Below are positions 35,811 through 48,466 of a stretch of 64,000 nucleotides of DNA, piece by piece. Made by a program: the position numbers and the translations under genes. This stretch comes from Symbiodinium natans (Eukaryota; Sar; Dinophyceae; Suessiales; Symbiodiniaceae). The notes beneath the pieces were generated by a model. That model searched no databases. It saw only the letters and a program-made list of their open reading frames with translations, and had not been told where the DNA came from. The stretch is from the NCBI GenBank assembly GCA_905221605.1, contig CAJNDS010002324.1:983501-1047500 (forward strand), read 5' to 3'. Every line of letters starts with the position of its first letter. The first letter of the stretch is position 1.

Positions 35811-38800
35811 TTAGGCTATGCTTAGGCTAGGTGTGCCAAGAGCTGCCTTGGGCACTATCAAGAGCGCAATGGCGGAAGCTGCAAGGAGACCGAAGCCTGC
35901 GAACATCTGCGAACGCAAAGGACAAGGTGCACCCGGCGCTCACAGTCTCAGGGGCATCCGGCCTTTCTCAAGCTTCACATTGGCACCAAGGCACGACTTT
36001 TGGGAAAGCTCCCTGCGCATTTGGACGAGGCGCTTTTGCTGGTGTGCTTGGGTCGCACACATGTATGCACACGATGTCTTTCAGCAAGTGGCGTCTCCAG
36101 CCATGTACATGCTTCCAGCATGGCACCGTCGTGTTCAGCGTACCTGGAAGAACATCAGCGACGAGTAAGACCGCAAAAAATAGACATGAAGAGGGAAACT
36201 GTGCCAGCAGAACGTCGTGATCTTTCCGAAGTCCAAGGCGGCAAGGGCAACAACGGCCACAAACACCTGCAAAATCGGGCAGAGCTCGGTCGGTGTGGGT
36301 ACAGGGCGGTGGCGATCGAAACTTGTCTCTGCGACAGGAGCACGTCAAGCGCCACCCAGGCATCCAGGGCGTAACCAAACCTGGCACGGGGCAGCATGAG
36401 CATGTGGAAAATAACGACATGATTGGGCTTTAACCAGACTTGGAGCACTTGAGCAGAGCATTCTGCGTCTTGGGCTGCAGTGGTAAAATCCAAGCCTCGG
36501 CACAAAGCAACCCGAATCGAGCATCCCGCAGAAAGACTTGAGCAGGTGGAGACGAGTCTTTGTGCAGGCAAAGCTCGCACCACAAGACACCTGACCATCT
36601 GGCTGCCAGACACCAAAAAAGAAGTCAGGACTCCAAGAAAACAAACACGAGCCTGCCAGCAATAGGGGTGCCATCAAGGACGTGATCAGGAAGGTCGCCT
36701 GCAGCAGCCTCGCCATTTGCCAACATTCACCACAACAGGTCTACAAGTCTCCAAGTTCGGAGCCTGGAACGCCCCATGAATTAAACTCATACAACCAGAT
36801 GCGACCATACCAATCAGCTCATGAACACGAACCCGAAAAACGCTGAACCAACGGCAAAAAAAAAACACACCTGTTTACACATTGGCTTCGCAGACGGCGG
36901 CCTGGAGCAGGCCTCTGCTTCCGAGATGTCCGGAAACTGGCAGATGGCCGGGAAATGCATTGGAGCTGTTAGTGTGCGTGCGTGCGCGGGTGGGTGCGTG
37001 CGTGCGTCTGTGCGCACGCTGGGCGTGCGAAGGTACTGTGCCTGATGTGCTCTTGTTTCGGGTTGGATCTTTTGGGGTTCGCTTAAGATTTGGGGAGATT
37101 TGGCCGTTCAGCGTGCAGTCCGTAGTCCACAACAAGAAGCAGCCTCCAAGCCGAAAGAGAGGAGGCTGTAACTCCTGATGTACTTCAAATGGACCTCGGC
37201 AATGAACTCCGCAACTCTGCACACCGTCGGAAGTTTCGCATCAACTGGCCTTCGCCTCTGCCTCTGCGTTCACCACTGCAGGCGACTTTGAACCTGCCCA
37301 ATCTTCCCACAACTGGGATTTTGCAAAACACATGAGTGAACCCAACACATGGCCTGTGAGCGAAACGGAGAACCTGGAAAAAGCAGGAAAGTTGACGAAA
37401 CATGCGGATCCGGTCTCTCTCGTGTTGAAAGAAGCTTCGGTCGGGTAGCGCAGTGATGTAGGCCGACCCTGCTGTGGCCACCTTCACGCGTAATTACATT
37501 AAAAGAAGAATCAAGGGCTCATGCCCCTCCACGCTTCTACAGCTGCTCGAGGCGAGGGCAGCAACAAGTGGACAAAGAATCGTGGGCCAGTGCCCTGAGC
37601 TGCTGAATGATGAGATGAAGTTGCGCCGACTGACAACCATGCAGTGCAAGCGCAACTCTGCACGACGAACGACGGCTGAAGAAACTCGGCCCAGTGGCTC
37701 CACTTGGAATATGCCTTGAGGGGCAGGCTGTACCTGCTTTGCAATGCCAAGTAGAACATCTTGCGAACGGATTGCCATGCTGGTGCACCCGCTCTCGCTT
37801 CGGGTCCAAGGCGAACTCGACAGCGCCATCCTTGTCGACACATAGTGGTAGTGATCGGCGGCGTACCTAGCGGTCAGCCGGAGTGACCTATCTCGCGACA
37901 CACGCAGAAAGATGCCAAGAAACCCCAACACGTTGGTCAGGATGGCAGCTCCGAGGAAGAGAAAGAAGCCCTTTTCCTAGGGAGTGTGCCAACATGTGCC
38001 AACGCGCTCCGTCCAACGTTTCTCTTTGAGGCGCTGGCCAGAAACATACTGAAGTCAGCAGATACCTTGGCTCGGCCGTCTGCTCTCCCTTCGACCCACA
38101 GATCTGCTATGATCTGCTCCTAACGCTCCTAGCCCATGCTCGGGCTCTGACTTGTTGACCTCGCCACTGCAGTTGGCAAAGTGCGGCCCAAATGGAGACG
38201 AGCCATGGAAACGACAAACCTCGGTCAAGCACAGAGGGCCCCTGGCACTTTGGCACTTTGGCACTTTGGCAGTTCCACTGAGGCCGGCGCCGCATTTTCC
38301 AAAGGCCGCGAAGCAACGCAGAAAACGTCCTGCAGGCATCTGGACCAGACGTCGCCGTCGACAAAAGAAAAAGATGAGACGAAAAGAGAGGACACCGAAA
38401 CTGTTCGATGCGAGTTTCTTTCGGCCCGCCTCGGGTTGATGGAGGAAGACAGCAACCGGGCAGAAACCAAACAATCCTCGGAACTGAACTCAATGAATCC
38501 ACTGAGCATCAAACGCAAGCATTAACAGTTTCCAACTCGCTGTGTTTGCATCGGGCGGCAGCAGCACGCCGGTCTGGAGAAACGGCCAGATCCCGTTCAG
38601 GAAAAAGAGAACGATGGAGGTAGCCCGGGCATCGGCCCGCCAGGCATCCTGGGCAGCCTTCAGGAGCGTCAGGGAGGCCATGGTCCCTGACCACTCCCAC
38701 TCGCTGTGATGCGGTGCCCCGGAGACCAGGAGGTCCACGTTCACCCGAGCTGTCTCCAAAAGATCTGCAAGCACAAACAGCCCACAGCACAGGAGTGTGA

Positions 38801-39240
38801 AGATGGGATACATGAACCGGACGCAGCATGGCACACTTGGACTTTTGGCCAAGGATGGGATGTTGCCCTGATGGTTAATCTCCAAGGCAGCCATGGCATC
38901 TCCAGACATACTGCTGACGCAACTGGGCACCGAAGTGCTGGGTGTCAGCTCTCCGCCGGGCCTGGAAGAAACACCCAACAAGGCACGTGCCGCTCGGGCC
39001 TCCTGGGACTGCTGCCTCCGTCGGACGACCAACACCACTCCGACGATGACGGCGATGAGGATAAGCAGGCCGGCCGAAGCCCAGCCGGCAATCTCTACTA
39101 CCGGCCACCAGCTCCATTGACCCACTCTTCTCGTCGACTCCTCCATGCTTGTCGTGAGTTCGTTGAGCGCCTCTCGCAGTTCTGAGCAACCGGAGTTTGG
39201 CGTGTGTCGACAAGGCAGGAACCGGCAAGCGCCAGGGCCA
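35811..39240 (-). CDS. Multi-exon polytopic membrane protein (PqiA-like by pattern)
   Basis: The first block (about 39240-38520) reads ELREALNELTTSMEEST, a transmembrane helix (GWASAGLLILIAVIVGVVLV) followed by RRRQ, a second helix region (FMYPIFTLLCCGLFVLADLL) and FLNGIWPFLQTGVLLPP. Later blocks on the same strand are FFLFLGAAILTNVLGFLGIF near 37970-37910, ATFLITSLMAPLLLAG after CTGCAG near 36700, FGYALDAWVALD near 36385-36335, and VFVAVVALAALDFGKITTF from about 36267. Here WVALD|GT joins CAG|VFVAVV in phase. A last helix is MFAGFGLLAASAIALLIV near 35910, ending at TAA 35813-35811. The GIWPxLxxLLL and ALxAWxALDVFV patterns recall PqiA-type membrane domains common in dinoflagellate proteins. 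That family link is from memory and moderate. The substrate is unknown. Confidence 0.55.
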
Positions 39241-39244
39241 TTGC

Positions 39245-39502
39245 CTACAAACTACAATTCCAAAGCATTTCTATTGACAGCTCATTTCGTTTTGTCGCCG
39301 AATGTAAACAAACTCCGGGATGCGTTCTAGTATCAGACAGTTCTAGGTCTTTAATATTTTCTACGATGACGTTTGGCTTCGTCGGCAACTGGGCTTTTCG
39401 AGCGAATTCTTGACTAACGACGTACAGAAAATCCATGATTGTCGCTGACCCCGGCCGAAAGCTTTCAGCCATCACATTGTCATGGGCATGCTGAACAGGC
39501 AT
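39245..39502 (-). CDS. Small ORF, 85 codons, unknown
   Basis: The minus-strand ORF reads MAESFRPGSATIMDFLYVV, then QLPTKPNVIVENIKDLELSD. Composition is protein-like, without repeat bias, and it lies immediately upstream of the membrane-protein gene on the same strand. It may be an upstream exon of that gene or an independent short exon. I recognise no domain. Confidence 0.3.
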   Translation of the reverse strand: MPVQHAHDNVMAESFRPGSATIMDFLYVVSQEFARKAQLPTKPNVIVENIKDLELSDTRTHPGVCLHSATKRNELSIEMLWNCSL

Positions 39503-39845
39503 TCGAAAGGACCATGCGCAAACAGGCCGCGGTTGACTTGTGGGAGTTTTGGCGTGGTTCCTTTGCCACCTCCTTTGCCACCTCCTTTGCCAGCCTGGCG
39601 CGGCAGCAAGTCATACAAAGCGACATCAGGCTGCGGATGTGCCTTCGGTGCAGGCTTAGCAGCCTTGCTTGAGGAAGTAGGCCTCCAACCCAAATCGCAA
39701 TCAAGCAAGTTCCTACGTCACCCCATGGCACCCTGAACACCAGGAGACGACATGAGATGATGTGGCATGACCGCCTTGTCGCTGCCCCAGCGCTGGAGCT
39801 TGTTCTGGCCTGTGCAGCCCCGAACATCCCCAAACATGGCGACAC

Positions 39846-39935
39846 CCTAAACCCTAATCCCTAAACCTAAACCCTAAACCCTAAACCCTGAACCCTAAAC
39901 CCTAAACCCTAAACCCTAAACCCTAAACCCAACTC
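39846..39935 (-). repeat. CCCTAAA array, the last telomere-like block in the window
   Basis: About twelve CCCTAAA units. No further telomere-like array is visible from here to 64 kb, which marks the switch to the repeat- and retroelement-rich part. Confidence 0.93.
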
Positions 39936-40134
39936 CCTAAACCTCTGTGCTGGCCAACCTGGTTCGGAGTGGCATCCTGCAGCTCGCAAAGCAGAAGAAA
40001 AAAAGACGTTGGCCGCATGCGTTTCTTGCGTGAAATGAGCGAAACCTCATCGAGATCGATCGTGCCCGTGACCTTGCAATGAACCGAGACATGTCAAACA
40101 AAACTCATCTGGAAAATCGAACGAAAATGAGCGC

Positions 40135-40515
40135 TTGGCGGATGCTCCGAACTTGAACTTCTTCTTGGATGGCGATTCTGCACGATGCACAAAGGTCCAC
40201 CATGTAGCTGTTGCAGTGTCTGCGCCGAGTGCCGTTTGCTTGGAAGAGGGAATCGCGCCTACAGCGGACCGTTTCGAACCGTCCGACTGCGCCGATCTGA
40301 CCACCAGATCGCTGCATCAAGACATGGCAAACAAGTATGAGACAGACGAAACGAATGGTTTTGCAGTGGGCCCTTCGAACACTACAAGCCCAAAATCGGA
40401 ACCACAGCACTGCGCAACACTTCGGCCTGGAGTCGCGCTTCTTTGGTGCCATGGCATTACACGATCTACGCACACGCTTCACAATGTATATAAACTGACA
40501 CCATGCAATAAATGA
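40135..40515 (+). CDS. Plus-strand ORF, 126 codons, doubtful
   Basis: It starts MADAPNLNFFLDGDSARCTK and contains no repeats. The opposite strand is open over the same stretch, so either or neither may be coding. No domain is recognised. Confidence 0.15.
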   Translation: MADAPNLNFFLDGDSARCTKVHHVAVAVSAPSAVCLEEGIAPTADRFEPSDCADLTTRSLHQDMANKYETDETNGFAVGPSNTTSPKSEPQHCATLRPGVALLWCHGITRSTHTLHNVYKLTPCNK

Positions 40516-40539
40516 GCTACCAAGAAGCAAAAACACGCA

Positions 40540-43170
40540 GATCTTGGGTGAACATGCGTATCAGAACTTACTGTGACATCGTCATCGTACATGTTTGAGA
40601 AACCAATCTTGCAGTCGACTTGTGATAGTGCCACTTGGTTTTGACGTTGCAGAAGTAGAAGCTAAAGGAGGAAGCGGTAAAGAGGTAGCACCCTACCGGC
40701 TCTCGACACGCCACTGTGTGCATCCACAACAGACACCACCACATGAAAGAGGCATCTGCACATGCTGCTGCATCGAGCGAGTCGAAACGTATCCGAGTGT
40801 TGCGAAGGCCTTCTCAACGGAATGGATATTTTCTCCTGCTGTCCCTCCTCTCTGACTCCTGTACTTTTGTTGTCCTCTGATTGATTCGAAGTTTTGTCTT
40901 CCAAGGCGGAGAGTCTTGCGCACAATTGCGAGTTGTGTTTTTTGGCGAACGTTGCAAACTGGCACGGCGTGTCGCGGCACCTAATTGTAAGACCTCTGTG
41001 TTGAGCACGCTTCGAGGCACAACCACCACCTTCGCGGCCCTTGCGAGGAGTCGCGAGGAAGAAGCCCGAGGCTTTGAGAGAAGCGATCAACCACCGTTTG
41101 CGGGGCCACACGGAAACACTGCGTCTTGAGCGCAACTTCACCATCAACCTTTTCGCCGTGGTGGTCGCCGTAATTGGAACGGTCGAAGCACCGAAGTCCT
41201 GCGTGTTGACACCGTATCGAAACGCGATCCGCGAATCTTGCGAGGCCACGCCGTTTCCAAACCACATCAAACCAGACACCATGTTGGCCCCTCCGGGACC
41301 GAAGCCCCTGGCCCAAACTGCTCTCAAACGATGAACGCGACAAACGCCAGTCAGTTTTTTTGGCACACGTCTTTGCCCAATAGAAGGACAGCTTACACTT
41401 CGCCATTAGACACCTTCACAAAATCTAGTCTGATCAATGCCAAAAACACTTTTCGCATTCACACCGGCATGATTCAGAACCTCCACAACTTCACCACCAC
41501 CACCTCCTTGCCCGTGTGTCCCTGAGATGGATTTAACAGACGCTAGCCGCTAGCGAGGACTTTCTCTGTCTTTCGTTGGAGTCGTCTCGACGCACGCTTT
41601 GCGCAATAAATTCGGGTGGAACCAGTCATGCCGACACTGTGGAAGAGAGCGGCCCTAAGCGGAGTGCTGCCACAATCCGGCGCCCGTCCTCGCAAGGGAC
41701 TCCTACATCTCCCCGTTTTGCTGGGCAAAACGAGCTCTGACCGATCGCCGACCCCAAGCAAAGGGTTTCAGTCACAGGCATGGGGCGAAGAATGCTGTAC
41801 TTTGCAAACCCCCCTCACACAGTGACATGTGACTCGTTGTCTTCATTGAGCGACGACATGGGCGTGCTCGATGTTCATCTTGGCAGCTTTCGCCGTCGGC
41901 GACGCTTTCTCACCGCGCAGCGCCGAACCTCACGTCCGGACTCAGCTGCCGCAAGGGGACGTGCACGTTGACTTGACGGTCACTGTGGACAACACGCAGT
42001 CATGCTGCTGTCCGTCGCTCAGCGTTGCACCCGAATTCAAGGCGCATCTGCGTTCAGAAACCCAAGTAGGCCGTTGAGCAATCCTAGTTCTTTGCAAACC
42101 AACCTCTGACCCAATCCTATGTGGCAACAACTCTCGCATCTTTCCACCGAAAGGCATGGCCTTTAGGTATCTAGATAGCGTCAATCGGAAGGCTCCGAGC
42201 ATGGAGTCTCAGCCAGCTCCGCCGAGCCGCAAACACCAGGCCACCTGCAGTCCTGCACTTGCGCATCCTGGCGCTAGAACTCACCCAAAACCCTGAAAAC
42301 AACTTTGTGGGATCCGGGCTAGCTAGTTGACTGCGACTGCGACTACGACTGCGACTGCGACTGCAACTACGACGACTACCGCTCCAGTACTTCCACTGCT
42401 ATTACTATTGCTACTGCCACTGCTACTGTCTACCACAGTAACACCATTGCCACTACTACTTTCACGACAACGACCACTCCTACGATGATGACGATTCAAA
42501 TTCCACCCAATGCCGTCCGCGGCCTGATGCAAGGAAACACATGCTTCGAGCCGAGACATGAAACCTCGAAACTGAAGCGGAGTAAACTCGATGAAACGTT
42601 TTTCGGTGGTGCGGAAAGTTCAGAAGCAAAATAATGTTTTGACTCGGACAAAGTGAAACCAAAGAGAATTGGCGGGAAGTGGAACCACCAAGTTCAGGAA
42701 ATCTTCAAGGAAAGTGTTTTCCGCAGCTTCCCTTCGGGTTAGTGTGTGCAAAGGTTACCCAGCCAATCATCGGGAGAAACGAAGGTCTGGTCAGAAAAAA
42801 AACTCAAATTCCCCAAAGACTGAAAAGAAGCAGCTGTCTCTTTTCGGCTTCGCACTCGAACCAAACACCAAAGTGTTCAGGGTTCCGGCGCTATGGGTCC
42901 GAGCGTGTTAGAGAAGTGAAGCTCCCTAAAAACTGAAGTCCCTCCTTCGTGAAGGTTCTTGGTTTATTTTTTGCGAAGCTTTCAAATTTTTGCGCAATGA
43001 AGCAGATTCTTAACTCCAAACTGTCAGATTGCTGAAAAACCAAAAAAAAACTGCTGGAAATGGCCGCCACTGCTGATTGTTTCAAGAAAAAGCGCCCAAA
43101 ATCACTTTGTCTAGCACTTTACGCGTTCGGTGCCACATGCGCGTCTTGACTGTTTAAGAAGCGCTGCAAT
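40540..43170. other. Region without a recognised gene
   Basis: Overlapping ORFs occur on both strands (the largest is on minus, 41366-40662, 234 codons, and plus 41041-41334 has one hydrophobic stretch), but none shows a family motif or splice pattern. A plus-strand stretch at 41871 begins with a signal-peptide-like segment (MFILAAFAVGDAFS). I do not call genes here. Confidence 0.35.
42330..42500. repeat. Degenerate ACN trinucleotide array
   Basis: GCGACT/ACGACT and ACT/GCT-type triplets, the fourth array of this style in the window (others at 5.1, 14.0 and 21.1 kb). Confidence 0.85.
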
Positions 43171-43181
43171 CTCTAGCAGTG

Positions 43182-44901
43182 CCGGGGAGGCCACGCACAA
43201 GCGGACGTGACTTTTGCACACAAAAGCGGACCCAGAATCTGGCCTCGGAACAATTTCCTGCGCAAAGACCTGGAGCACATATGGAAAACCTACTCCTGCG
43301 GAAAAATACAGCTGGGTTAGCCCCAGCGGCTCCTGGCTGCCTGGCCGCGTCACTTCTGATTCTCCCTGCCATCAGCATCCACCTCCACAACCTCACCTGG
43401 CAGCGCTGCAAAGCCGCACGACACACTGCGCCGCTTGCATCTTGCCGCATCTGGACAAGCGCCGACCGCATCATGTGACAAATTCCAAAGCTTGAAGTAA
43501 CGCTGAGGAAATCCATGGTGCCATGGAAGCTCATGGAAACCCTCGCTGAAGCTTCTGACATCTTTTTCCAAAGCCGCGCAAAGCATGAGAAAACCAATCG
43601 AAACCCCGCGGAGATTTTGCAGGAACCCTCACAAAGCTCCACTGGAAGCTTTAAAGACCTGCGCACGACCTATATAAGAAAACCCACAGAAACCCCGCGG
43701 AAACCCTCACACAGCCCTAAGAAACCCACGGAAACCCCTTTCAAAGCTGTCAAAAACCATGGAAAACCCACGGGTAACCTTCACAAGACATTAGAAAAAC
43801 CTTCCGAGAGCTTCAAAAACCTACGCAAAATCTAACAAAACCCACTGAAACCCCGCAAACCTTAGAAAACCCCAGGGAAACCATCTGAAAGCTTTCAAAA
43901 CACCAAGGCAAAACTTGACAAAACCCACGGACATCCGCGGAAACCCTCACAAAACTTTAGAGAAATTCAAGGAAAACCTCCGGAAAGTTCAAAAACTGCA
44001 CGAAATCCCACGAAAACCCCTCACGAAACCCTTGAGGAACCTACCAAAACCATCCAATAGGTTTTAACACATGCACCCTCCAGAAGCTTAACAAACATGA
44101 ACGGAAACCCTGCGGAAACCCCTTTATCAGGACTGGATTCACCCTTTGGCAATATACAAAGTTATTAAAGGACAGGTGCAGGAAACCCGCCACCCAATCA
44201 CCGCACGCCAATGTCAGTATTATACTACCGGTCGTCCCCTAAAGGGTGAAGGACGCAAGAGGTGTTCTTCTGCTTCTGGCGAGGACCTGTGTCAACCGGA
44301 GCGCCGAAGCTGGGGCACGCCTGCCATACGAATCAATGGTCGCTGACCGTCTAAGAAGCACTTCGCGCCTTCAGGCAGAACGTCAAGGTACACATTGGTC
44401 TTTCACCAATCGGGTTCAGAAAAAGGAATACAGTCTACGTCTGCCTGGCTTCACCGTCCACGTCACAACTTGCTATAGAACAAGACTGACTTCCTGCCTC
44501 AGGGTTCATGTCAGACTCAACCCAAGGACCTGACTGAAGGCATGACTGGTTTCTTGCACCCAAAGCTTTGACCCCGCGCATGGCTGTTGCTACAACCATA
44601 CACAGCTAGGCCACCAAGCAGCGCACGGATGAGCTTGGACACCTCCGGCCGCGCACCGGCCGGCCGCGCCTGCGCCCCGCAACGAATGTGAAGCCTCTCG
44701 CATCGCCAAAAATCGGCCTTGAAGACCTCGGCAACCTCCTCCACTGAGTACTTCGCTGAGCGAGTTGCGAAGGGCTTGCGACACCTTGGAAGCACAAACA
44801 TGGACCCTACGGACTATGTCTGGGCACTTCTTTCGGCCAACAAATCAGGCTCCGACGTGGCAGACATGGCGCAAGTACGCTAGCTGTGGCCTAGGAGCTG
44901 C
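43182..44901 (+). repeat. 1.7-kb repeated element, copy A
   Basis: This segment is nearly identical, in direct orientation, to 45683-47212. It begins CCGGGGAGGCCACGC and ends GGCCTAGGAGCTGC. Its middle (about 43600-44140) is rich in GAAACCC and AAACCCACGG motifs. An ORF on the minus strand (to 43666) is present in both copies but has no recognisable domain. No terminal inverted repeats were found. Confidence 0.9.
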
Positions 44902-45373
44902 TTGAGGCAAGAGAGCGCTCAGCGAGCAGCGGCTCAGATGCAATCTGTTGAAGACACATGGCCCGTAGGCGCAAAAATTAGCAAAAGTCTCTGAGAGTCT
45001 TGCAGATCTCAAGGCATCTTGAAAAAACAATCCGGCACAAAATCCAGCAAAACAGGTCTACGTGCAAACAAAAGCAAAAGTACATTGCAAAAATAGCAAA
45101 CAAACGCAAAACAACGCAAATCTCCGAAATCTCCTGTAAACAAGGAACAACATTTAGGGCTGCTAAACACAAGCTAAAAGACAACCGCATGAAAGTGGCC
45201 TCCACAGTTGCAGCTCCCTTTCTGCTGCAGCATTACAAAAGCAAGCAGCTGCTTCGGACAAGCCCCTGATCCCCAAGCTTATGTTCTGCACGCTGCTCCC
45301 CAAGGTTCCTGGAACAAGGGCAGGCGCAGGCACGCTGACGAGACCCAGCTGCGTGAGCCCAGGGCTCAAACTT

Positions 45374-45421
45374 GCGACCCCAAAAATGGGGCCGTCTCGC
45401 GGCCCCAAAAATGGGGCCACG
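45374..45421. repeat. Palindrome-rich 48-bp unit, copy 1
   Basis: Two small hairpins, each with CCCCA and TGGGG arms around an AAAA loop, lie back to back. The unit is a diverged copy of the palindrome at 45476-45523. Confidence 0.85.
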
Positions 45422-45475
45422 AAATGCACCCAGCTTCCCTTATTATAATGTGTAAATACATGAAAAGGCTGGAAC

Positions 45476-45523
45476 TGCGACCCCAAAATTGGGGCCGCCT
45501 GGCGGCCCCAATTTTGGTGTCGC
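45476..45523. repeat. 23-bp inverted repeat with a one-base loop
   Basis: Arm 45477-45499 pairs with 45501-45523 with a single mismatch around T45500, a near-perfect cruciform sequence. It starts GCGACCCCAAAATTGGGG. Confidence 0.93.
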
Positions 45524-45682
45524 TAAATCTGCATTTTTCGAGCCCCTGCGCTCCCCAGATTGCGACGCTACAGCAACTCTGACCCACAGGCAAGCTCCTA
45601 GCGTGGAGAATTTTTTTTTAAGAACAACGACCCCCCACAGGCAGCTTTCTTGCGGAAGTGATCAACATAATAGAAACGGGCA

Positions 45683-47212
45683 CCGGGGAGGCCACGCACA
45701 AGCGGACGTGACTTTTGCACACAAAAGCGGACCCAGAATCTGGCCTCGGAACAATTTCCTGCGCAAAGACCCGGAGCACATATGGAAAACCTACTCCTGC
45801 GGAAAAATACAGCTGGGTTAGCCCCAGCGGCTCCTGGCTGCCTGGCCGCGTCACTTCTGATTCTCCCTGCCATCAGCATCCACCTCCACAACCTCACCTG
45901 GCAGCGCTGCAAAGCCGCACGACACACTGCGCCGCTTGCATCTTGCCGCATCTGGACGAGCGCCGACCGCATCATGTGACAAATTCCAAAGCTTGAAGTA
46001 ACGCTGAGGAAATCCATGGTGCCATGGAAGCTCATGGAAACCCTCGCTGAAGCTTCTGACATCTTTTTCCAAAGCCGCGCAAAGCATGAGAAAACCAATT
46101 GAAACCCCGCGGAGATTTTGCAGGAACCCTCACAAAGCTCCACTGGAAGCTTTAAAGACCTGCGCACGACCTATATAAGAAAACCCACAGAAACCCCGCG
46201 GAAACCCTCACACAGCCCTAAGAAACCCACGGAAACCCCTTTCAAAGCTGTCAAAAACCATGGAAAACCCACGGGTAACCTTCACAAGACATTAGAAAAA
46301 CCTTCCGATACGCAAAATCTAACAAAACCCACTGAAACCCCGCAAACCTTAGAAAACTCCAGGGAAACTGAAAGCTTTCAAAACACCAAGGCAAAACTTG
46401 ACAAAACCCACGGACATCCGGAAACCCTCACAAAACTTTAGAGAAATTCAAGGAAAACCTCCGAAAAGTTCAAAACTGCACGAAATCCCACAAAAACCCT
46501 CGCGAAACCCTTGAGGAACCTACCAAAACCATCCAATAGGTTTTAACACATGCCCTCCAGAAGCTTAACAAACATGAACGGAAACCCTGCGGAACCCCTT
46601 TATCAGGACTGGATTCACCCTTTGGCAATATACAAAGTCATTAAAGGACAGGTGCAGGAAACCCGCCACCCAATCACCGCACGCTAATGTCAGTATATAC
46701 CGGTCGTCCCCCAAAGGGTGAAGGACGCAAGAGGTGTTCTTCTGCTTCTGGCGAGGACCTGTGTCAACCGGAGCGCCGAACCTGGAGCACGCCTGCCATA
46801 CGAATCAATGGTCGCTAACCGTCTAAGAAGCACTTCGCGCCTTCAGGCAGAACGTCAAGGTACACATTGGTCTTTCACCAATCGGGTTCAGAAAAAGGAA
46901 ACAGTCTACGTCTGCCTGGCTTCACCGTCCACGTTACAACTTGCTTTAGAACAAGACTGACTTCCTGCCTCAGGGTTCATGTCAGACTCAACCCAAGGAT
47001 CTGACGGAAGGCATGACTGGTTTCTTGCACCCAAACCTTTGACCTCGCGCATGGCTGTTGCTACAACCACACACAGCTGGGCCACCAAGCAGCGCCGCAC
47101 GGATGAGCTTGGACACCTCCGGCCGCGCACCGGCCGACTTCTTTCGGCCAACAAATCAGGCTCCGACGTGGCAGACATGGCGCAAGTACGCTAGCTGTGG
47201 CCTAGGAGCTGC
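45683..47212 (+). repeat. 1.5-kb repeated element, copy B
   Basis: Direct copy of 43182-44901 with scattered substitutions and several small deletions. A larger deletion of about 160-170 bp removes the sequence equivalent to about 44665-44830, with GGCC/GGCAC-type short matches at the ends. Confidence 0.9.
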
Positions 47213-48466
47213 AACTTAAGCAGCAGAAACAAAAAATGGGCTAAGTTTGAAGTCTTGGCTTTGACGCGAACAGGGGAAACCGGTAGATGGGCTGCGACGA
47301 CCGCAATTGCAGACCGCGACGGCGACGCGTGGGTGGTGGTGGCAGACCGTGGACGTGAAAAACCGAAGGTCCCTCTGGTACCTTTTCCCTTGAAAGCACG
47401 AACCCTGACCTCTCACACAAGTGCGGACAACTCTCTCTTTTTCACAGTCAGAGCCACTTGAGCCAAAAGTCACGAAGTGCACAAACTAAACGAATTCTCT
47501 CTTGTGAGCTTAAACTCAGCTTCAGAACGAAGTTCCTACACACTGCACACTCACTTTAAATAGCGTATTGGGCAAAAACACACTCGTATGATTTCCTTGG
47601 AAATCAACGAGGCATAAACCATCGAGGATGGGATCACACGGATTCCCAATCACTCCGAAGCAAAACAAACCTATACAAGCTGATCCAAAACATGACAAAA
47701 ACATCACTGATCAGCCACAATCTTCCACCCCCCGCATTTTGCTGAGGGTTCATGTCAAAGATCTGAAGTCCAAGCCCAGCTCGGCACTTCAACACTAAGG
47801 GGATGCCCTGGCCACATTCCCTTGGTGCGTACTCGCCACCAAACGAAAGAAACAACACACCAGTCGATCTCTGACATCAAACTTCAAACTCATGCAAGAT
47901 CCCACCATCAGGCAGGTTGTCCTGGGTCCACATCACTGGTAACCCAAGAGTTCGTTGTCCAAACACGTGAAAAACGAATTAAACTTGCATCCACCTGCAC
48001 TGGTGCAGGGTTGTCTTGGAACGAATCCAAGAGTTCGTGGTGACAAACACGTGAGAACGAATTAATGCAAGCTTCAGATGTTTCCCACTCAGCACTCGAC
48101 CTTGTCGTGGTACTCCTCCTCAGTCTCGCATCTTCCAGGTCACCAAACTCACCAACTAGCATCGGCTAGCTGATCCTTCAGGAAAAGATTGGCTTCATAG
48201 TTTCGCTTCTTCCAGCGTACCATCAGCCAAAAACGTCTTCAGAGGTGGCAATCAGACGCCTTGCAGAAGGGGCTATAGAGTCCCTCGTTGAGTTTCATCA
48301 TCATTTTGCCTCCTCTTTGCAAACTTCTCATGCACTGAAACAAGGGCTCACACTAACCAGAAAAATCGCGGGCGCTCCATGGCGGCAACGCGGCCATGGC
48401 TTCCAAAAAAAATGGCTGCGGGTTTCACTCACCCACCCAACCACTGAGATCACTTAGCATCTCAGT
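47213..48466. other. Region 3' of the copia polyprotein
   Basis: Lies downstream in the sense of the minus-strand retroelement and should hold its 3' untranslated part and any LTR. I could not find a matching direct repeat on the other side. Two copies of a unit of about 85 bp (CCAAGAGTTCGT...CAAACACGTGA) lie at about 47943-47990 and 48027-48075. Confidence 0.5.

Noticed and set aside
40662-41366. 234-codon minus-strand ORF
   Set aside because: No motif, no splice context, and an overlapping open frame on the other strand.
43154-43666. 170-codon minus-strand ORF, repeated at 46167-45598
   Set aside because: It is present in both element copies, but no domain is recognisable. Conservation reflects recent duplication, and the ORF differs at its end between copies.
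47445-47480. Relic spliced-leader sequence on the minus strand (TTTTGGCTCAAG)
   Set aside because: Only about 12 bases match the end of the dinoflagellate spliced leader. The rest of the leader is absent, so chance is likely.
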